In this document: piece by piece, positions 58,583-64,000 of the stretch
How the letters are laid out: each line of letters begins with the position of its first letter
Numbering within the stretch: the first letter of the stretch is position 1
Assembly (NCBI GenBank): GCA_947561585.1
Contig: CANNZV010001046.1
Location: forward strand, 62,001 to 126,000
Origin: Caprella mutica
Lineage: Eukaryota; Arthropoda; Malacostraca; Amphipoda; Caprellidae
Direction of reading: 5' to 3'
Length of the DNA stretch: 64,000 nucleotides
Notes under the pieces: model-generated
What the model saw: only the letters and a program-made list of their open reading frames with translations
Databases searched by the model: none
Told to the model about the DNA's origin: nothing
Program-made: the position numbers and the translations under genes

Positions 58583-60119
58583 TTGTTTCACTTAAAATTA
58601 TTTTTTTATTTATTGGAAGCCTAATATGATTTAAATCTAAGTAATATATAGTAGAATACAATTCGTACTTGAATTTAATATATAATTTGTATGTTATTGT
58701 TGGTTTTCATTATTTGTATAATTTCTATGTTAATAATGTTTAGAAATGAGTCTCATCTACATGTTAAACATTAGTTCATGGTGAAGAGTTGGATTTTTTA
58801 ACTCTTTACTCATTCAAGTTACTATATTTTTATTGAATAAGAAGAAAAAGATGCCTAGTTCCCTGAAGTGATCCAAATTCTAGCTTCAATTTCTAGTAGG
58901 CGTTCATTGTGTTTTAAACCTGTGTCAAGTTAGGAAGTGAAGTGTCTCTTGGTGTCTATTCTATCTTCTTAATTAGTTATTCTTTCTTTACCTTGTCAAT
59001 CTGTTAAATATACTTGTTCAATTCTAAATGTTACAGTTTTGGTAACTGTTATTATAAGTAAATAAATATTAAGTTCACTTGTCAAAACTGAAGCGGATAA
59101 CGCGATTAAATATTGCTTATAGCACGCAACTTTAAATATTAAATTTCTCCTCTTTTTCTATTAATGCTACTTTTCTGTCGATTGTTTCAAATTCTGTAAA
59201 ATTTATGCATATTTACAGGTAAATTTCTCTCACACTTTCGTAATAACTTTTTATCAGTGTTGATGGAACTTTGATTTGGGTCAGTCTGAAAACTGAATCT
59301 AGTTTTGTGCTCTCTAGTGGTGAGTTTCTTATTTACTCTTATAAATCTTTTCTATGCATACTAGATTTCTATATTTCCGATATATAATTTAAACTATGTA
59401 TTATTTTTATTATGTTGTGAATGGGTTTAGTTGAACCTGTGGGTGCTGTATTGGATTGAGCTGGTTTAAATCTAAACAACTCCGACCAAGGAACGCTTAT
59501 GGTGCACCGGTCCATAGTGACATTCGGGCATACAATCATTTGCAAGTACAAGGTTCTGCGGAGATGCACGATGACTATCGCTGTCATAGATTAAAATAAC
59601 CTCGCTGCTCTTTCTGATTAGCACCTGCTTCAATTCTCTTTCCCATATTCGCTAACTTCGTATACTACTTCATTTAATTAAGCTTATAGAAGTTAAAAGT
59701 TCTGTTTTGTCCTGGTCCGCAGGAGCTCTCGTACTTGGGGCCTGAAGACTAAACTCCCTTGATTCATAGCGGACCAGTCTTCAGTGGAGGCTTCACAAAG
59801 AATTTCCAGTTTATTGGTGGAAGTTCACGAAGACTGACTAGCGTGAATCCTAACACATGCCAACCCCCCCCCCCCTTCAGCCCAAGTTACCACAAACTTA
59901 CTCCTGAACAATTTAAATTTAAGTGTTTATTCTAGGGCTTAATAGGTAGTTTAGGTTTGTAAATATTGTTTTGGTGATCAGCTCAAGTATTTGTATTTTT
60001 CTGTCAATTATCCAATTAAACTTAGCGTAATTTATTCATTCAAATATTTTATTTTTCCTACTATACAGTAGGTGGTGCCCAATTTTACTTGCAAAATCCT
60101 GATACCATATCAGGTCGAA
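58583..60119. other. Sequence upstream of the gag gene, possibly including a 5' LTR
   Basis: Contains a C run at about 59864-59875 and CCTGGTCCGCAGGAGCTC near 59712. The LTR start cannot be placed because no 3' LTR is in the window. Confidence 0.3.
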
Positions 60120-60195
60120 CAGGACCTAATTGTACGACGTCGTGTGCATGCACACAACGCTACATATTTTGGTGCCCAGACCCGGGACATATTAT
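60120..60195 (+). promoter_or_regulatory. Putative LTR end and tRNA primer-binding site
   Basis: After GTGTGCATGCACACAACGCT ACA (a plausible LTR 3' end) comes TGGTGCCCAGACCCGGGA at about 60170. That is the form of a primer-binding site complementary to a tRNA 3' end (TGG first), 5' of gag. The tRNA was not identified. Confidence 0.45.
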
Positions 60196-60362
60196 CAACC
60201 CTTTCAAATCTCTTATCACGTTTACTAATTTATATTAAAATTGTTACTTGAGCTGATTACTATTTTTTGAGCTGATCACACTTGCTTACTATTCTGAATC
60301 TTTGCATTAGTATTTTTCTTCTAGTATAGTCTTATTGATAATTAGTTTAGCCATTCTGCACT

Positions 60363-60461
60363 ATGAATGGTAAACACACTAAACAGCCTCTCCAAGAGCA
60401 TTTTCAAGATATGCAGCCTGAACCTAATTCTGTTGATGACCATGGAAAAGAGCATTCCTAA
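60363..60461 (+). pseudogene. Original gag start, closed by a stop in a duplicated block
   Basis: ATG at 60363 opens the same frame as the long gag ORF and reads MNGKHTKQPLQEHFQ, then DMQPEPNS. It stops at TAA 60459-60461. A 54-bp tandem duplication (60396-60449, 60450-60503) is visible. The codon that is CAA in the first unit is TAA in the second. Confidence 0.75.
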
Positions 60462-60464
60462 GAT

Positions 60465-61853
60465 ATGCAGCCTGAACCTAATTCTGCTGATGACCCTGGA
60501 AAAGAGATTTTCCCGGAGACAAGTACTGAAGACATAATAGCAACTTGTCAGAGTATAGTAAAAGCTGTGGAAAACTTGATGAAGTACAAACTGACCATGT
60601 CTCCTGAAGGAAGATCTTCAGTCAATGATATGATCGGTGTTTTGGGGGGAATTGTAAATCCTTGTGGCCCCGAAAATCCTGTTTCAAGTGTGAAGTCGCA
60701 TGTTCCCGAGGAATCTGATTCAAGCGGAGAGGAGTTGGGCGCTTCTGGTTGTTTTGGTCAATCCAGTTCTCCAATCGATTCTGATTCCAAATCAACGGAG
60801 TTGAACCAAGCTACTTTCTTGGAGATCGTCAAGAACTTGGACTCAAGATCAGTACCTAAACCGGAAGTGTACAGGGCGTCAACGGGTGACAACTTTGAAG
60901 TTTTTTTGAAGACTTTTGAAGAATATTGCCTGAATAATTTCAGAGGAAACCGAAATCTTTGGATTCCGGAGCTAGGAAGATTTCTCGATGGCGATGTCAA
61001 GGAAGCTTACTTGGCATTAAAATCTACTTCTGATGGATACAACTCCTTGAAAAGAAAGCTTATCAAATGGGCTAAAGACGGTCAGGATAGGATAAACAAG
61101 ATCCGGAGGAAGTTTGAGACTGCTAAGAAACTACCGGGAGAAACTTTGCGTGTTTTTGCATGTCGCTTAGAGAAACTGTTCTTCTTAATCCATCCCAGAA
61201 GAGACACAGAGTCCAGTTCAACTTTGCGTAGAAGATTCTTGGATGCCATTCCTCGAAATTACAGGAAGGAATTCACTTCAACGCAGCGTTTGGCTTCAAT
61301 AGTAGGTGGAAAAGACAATTTCACTTGGTTTGCTATCCTGAGTTTTGCGAGTAAATTGGATGCAGAGGGTGATGCTACTACATCAGGCAGTGATTTCTCG
61401 TGCGAGGAAGTTGAGGTTTATACTGTTCCAGTGCAGTCTTCTACCCAAGTTAAATCAAGAGTTGTTAGGAGCAGTCCTCCGTCCAGTGCTACCAATTTTG
61501 CCCAGTCTTCCGTTGCCTCAAATAGCAAGAGTGTAAAAACTTGTTTCTTCTGTAAGAAAACTGGACACTTTAAGAGTGATTGTCGCAAGCTCAAAGGACT
61601 GTGCTTCGCTTGTGGTTCCGCTTCTCACATGTTGGCACAGTGTCCTACCAGATCGGCCATCTCTAGACAAGCAGGTACCAGTTACCATCCCAAGAGGTCT
61701 GTGACTTTCCGATCTCCTTCTGGTTCTGCAACTGATGATTATTGTGGAACGGGTAGGGATGTCCCTTATTCACATCGAGCAGAATTTCCTTCCTATCTGG
61801 GTGCTGAATCAACTGGAGATGTGGAAGGGTTTGACAATCGCCTGTCAAACTAA
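60465..61853 (+). CDS. Gag-like polyprotein of an LTR retrotransposon
   Basis: 462 codons from ATG 60465, which follows the in-frame stop of the duplicated start. An acidic, Ser-rich N-terminus is followed by a capsid-like helical region (about residues 130-290, with FEVFLKTFEEYCLNNF, ELGRFLDGDVKEAY and LRVFACRLEKLF). Two zinc knuckles of the C-x2-C-x4-H-x4-C type follow at about residues 360-373 and 380-393. Gag would bind and package the element's RNA in particles. The form is that of metaviral (Gypsy-type) elements; Bel/Pao is less likely. The protease frame follows at -1. Little decay is seen inside this frame, so the copy may be fairly young, although the element is truncated after protease. 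Confidence 0.88.
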   Translation: MQPEPNSADDPGKEIFPETSTEDIIATCQSIVKAVENLMKYKLTMSPEGRSSVNDMIGVLGGIVNPCGPENPVSSVKSHVPEESDSSGEELGASGCFGQSSSPIDSDSKSTELNQATFLEIVKNLDSRSVPKPEVYRASTGDNFEVFLKTFEEYCLNNFRGNRNLWIPELGRFLDGDVKEAYLALKSTSDGYNSLKRKLIKWAKDGQDRINKIRRKFETAKKLPGETLRVFACRLEKLFFLIHPRRDTESSSTLRRRFLDAIPRNYRKEFTSTQRLASIVGGKDNFTWFAILSFASKLDAEGDATTSGSDFSCEEVEVYTVPVQSSTQVKSRVVRSSPPSSATNFAQSSVASNSKSVKTCFFCKKTGHFKSDCRKLKGLCFACGSASHMLAQCPTRSAISRQAGTSYHPKRSVTFRSPSGSATDDYCGTGRDVPYSHRAEFPSYLGAESTGDVEGFDNRLSN

Positions 61854-62158
61854 CTGGCTCTGAGATAAGAGGAGACCCCTTGGAGCTACTTGCCAGTTCC
61901 TCCTCAACCAACAATTCGAAACTTGATAAGAAAGATGCCATTAATTTCACATCTGATAATAATCATTTAGTTCGGTTTCCGGTACAAATAAATGGAGCTT
62001 TTGTATGTACTTGTCTCGATACAGGCTCTCCAGTTTCACTCATTTTTCACGACTACATAAGTAACATTGTACCTGTGACTGAATCTAATGTGAAACATGT
62101 GCAGTGTTATGAAACAACTTTTTGTATTATCAGGGAAACAAATTGTGAATACAATTAG
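61835..62158 (+). pseudogene. Truncated pol: retropepsin-type aspartic protease start
   Basis: Frame -1 relative to gag, open from 61835 (overlap 61835-61853), so expression would need a -1 shift. It shows NHLVRFPVQINGAFVCTCLD then TGSPVSLIFHDYI, with the DTG active-site triad at 62018-62026. It ends at TAG 62156-62158, where unrelated dispersed-repeat sequence begins. The rest of protease, reverse transcriptase, RNase H and integrase are missing. Confidence 0.8.
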
Positions 62159-62335
62159 AATATTAATTACAAAAACCGTTGATTTTTCAGTCTATATTTT
62201 GAGATATGGCACCGTTGCTTTGGATAAGCCCCGCCTTTTCGTAGTAACTAAAAATGATGCCAATAAGTTAATAGTAAATGACAATAAAGATACCAATTAG
62301 TGAATTTTGCTGCATATTCAAAGATGGTATCAATT
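62150..62335 (+). repeat. Dispersed repeat, third relative of 42935-43160
   Basis: Contains TTTTTCAGTCTATATTTTGA and GATACCAATTAGTGAATTTT in the same order as the copy after gene B, without the minisatellite head. It abuts the truncated protease frame. Confidence 0.75.
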
Positions 62336-62811
62336 AAATTACGTTGTTTATTAATATTTGAACATACACTTTAATGAATTATTTTGGTGAATAAGTTTCA
62401 AATTCTTTATAAATTCTTTCGAAATCAATTAAATTAAATTCGTAGCATCGATATTATATTTTACAACTCTTAACACTCAATAGCAATAGCTCAATAAAAC
62501 TAAGAGACTATCAAAGGCAGGATATCTTAAACAAAATTAATAAGAATAATTCTTTCGATCAAACTATATTACACCTCTGAAAAATGATCGAAATACTGCA
62601 AATCTATCAAAATTACAGGTGTCATAATTTAAGCAGTGTAGTTTATGGTCAAATTTACCAAAGGTTCTATTTGTAATATTTTATTATTCACAATTTCTTT
62701 AAATGTATATTATATAATCCTTAAACTTGTTTTTATTTCAGGTATATCATTCATGAACTACATCACTAGTTGGGCTGTGCACAGTCGTAAATTTTATCGT
62801 ATTTATTATTT
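62336..62811. other. AT-rich sequence, nothing recognised
   Basis: No supported feature. Confidence 0.4.
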
Positions 62812-63115
62812 ATAACGCTACTTGCAGTTTTATAGTATAGCGCTAGGGTTATGCTCTTCAACTACGAGGTCTTACAATTTTGTGTTAGGTAGGACAGCAG
62901 GCTTAAAACTATCACATCTTCATCAATTCATAAGTGAAGGCACCGGTGCTTGTGTCATTTTTATCATATTCCTTTATAGTAGCTTTTCTTTATCCATGAT
63001 TTCAGTCACAGACTGATAGTTACTAGTTAGTGACTTTATTCATTGAGCCACTTTCCATTATGACTGCTTCTTAAAGTTCCTTGTATTTATTTTGCCTTTT
63101 TTTCCGATGTTACGT
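62812..63115 (-). repeat. Dispersed 350-500 bp repeat, reverse copy
   Basis: Starts TATAACGCTACTTGCAGTTT and includes GGCACCGGTGCTTGTG. The frame of the 60-codon ORF is broken here. Confidence 0.8.
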
Positions 63116-63860
63116 GAAACCACCAATTTCATAATGTAAATTTAATCACAGAATTCTTGGATTTGAGATTTACTTCAAAGGAACAGAAATTGAAGATATA
63201 ATTTTATGTATTTATTTTGCAATCATCTAAGAAAAAGGTATGGAGACTTTAGAATCAGAAATCCAATATTAACCTTGTCCCTATGATATTCTGATCTGGC
63301 AACTGTCCTTGTAGAGTCGTAGACGATCGTAGGAGTTTTGTAGTATTCCGAGTAATTGTGTATGATGCTGAAATTTCATCAATTTTCCCAATTATTAGCA
63401 AATGTGCAACACCTAAGAATTGCAATTTTTATTTTTGAAATCTTCATCTATAAATCTATTACTATTGACCTAGATCATAGATAGTTTTGAAATATGCATA
63501 TTTAAGGTTACACTATAACAAATGAGTAATGACCTAGATTTAGACATTTAAATTCATTGATCTTAATTTTTCAATTGGCAGCTATACAATTATAATGTGT
63601 GGAAAAGAAAAAGGCATCTACCAAATTTACAGACTTGGAATTTAATATATGTTTAGTTCTATTTAGCCGATATTAAAGCTGAGCACAATAGGATATTAGA
63701 CTTCTATTTAGTAGTGGATTCAATTTTAATTTAATTCGAATCCAGATTAAATAACTTACTGAAGAATAATTTATTTACTGAAGTAAGTTAAGATTTAGTT
63801 TCATAAAACTGGGACATTAAAATCTACCGAGAAGAGATTCTATAGGTGCCTCGAAAACTA
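63116..63860. other. AT-rich sequence, nothing recognised
   Basis: No supported feature. Confidence 0.4.
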
Positions 63861-63864
63861 TATA

Positions 63865-64000
63865 GGGTGTACGGAGGTGGGCACAGCGCGGTTACTTTTG
63901 TGCTAATGTATCGGTAGCGGCAACGCTGCTACTTTTTTCAGAAGCGCTAGATTTTTTGCGCTACAGCGCTGCCGCTTCTTTTAAAATCAAAATGTTATCC
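63865..64000. mobile_element. Possible start of a transposon with GCGCT-rich subterminal repeats
   Basis: GC content jumps. The sequence repeats GCGCTA/TAGCGC-type words (GCGCTAGATTTTTTGCGCTA, CAGCGCTGCCGC), a pattern seen at the ends of hAT-type elements. It is cut by the window end. Confidence 0.35.

Overview
This is an AT-rich, intron- and repeat-dominated animal nuclear window. An arthropod is the most likely source. Two split G-protein-coupled receptor genes on the + strand carry nearly all the recognisable host coding sequence, one of them of the Methuselah/class-B type typical of arthropods, and mariner and Tc1 transposase relics fit the same picture. No rRNA, tRNA, CRISPR or bacterial-type operon was seen. 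Species and class cannot be fixed from the sequence.

Gene A (1337-19512 plus 3'UTR, continuing upstream of base 1) is a rhodopsin-family, probably neuropeptide, receptor. Six exons join in matching phase and give the last 260 residues: TM4 to TM7, helix 8, a cytoplasmic tail and a PDZ-type C-terminus. Its introns and 3'UTR hold large tandem arrays. Two of these appear to have grown from exon-edge sequence: a 32-bp array after exon 4 copies the exon end with its 5' splice site, and a 26-bp array starts right after the stop codon. A third array, 21 bp and about 66 units, carries GTGAGT in nearly every unit.

Gene B (about 41079-42765) is the C-terminal half of a Methuselah-like/adhesion-type (7TM_2) receptor in four exons. 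Its third cytoplasmic loop is enlarged to about 195 residues, and one extra base at about 42347 breaks the TM6 exon.

The rest is mobile or repetitive. There is a decayed mariner split by nested insertions (about 11040-13570), two 1.1-kb non-autonomous mariner-like elements with TA target sites (9819-10906, 17952-19116), two Tc1-like transposase remnants (17255-17850, 48462-48689), a LINE-type endonuclease relic on the - strand (46867-47490), and an LTR-retrotransposon fragment with gag and the start of protease (about 60120-62158). A dispersed 350-500 bp repeat occurs at least seven times. Two head-to-head copies of a 2.7-2.9 kb element fill 52676-58582.

The most unusual pattern is a set of at least eight foldback-like elements. 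Their inverted ends are not one fixed repeat but arrays of a degenerate 10-16 bp motif, a different motif in each family, around an AT-rich core.
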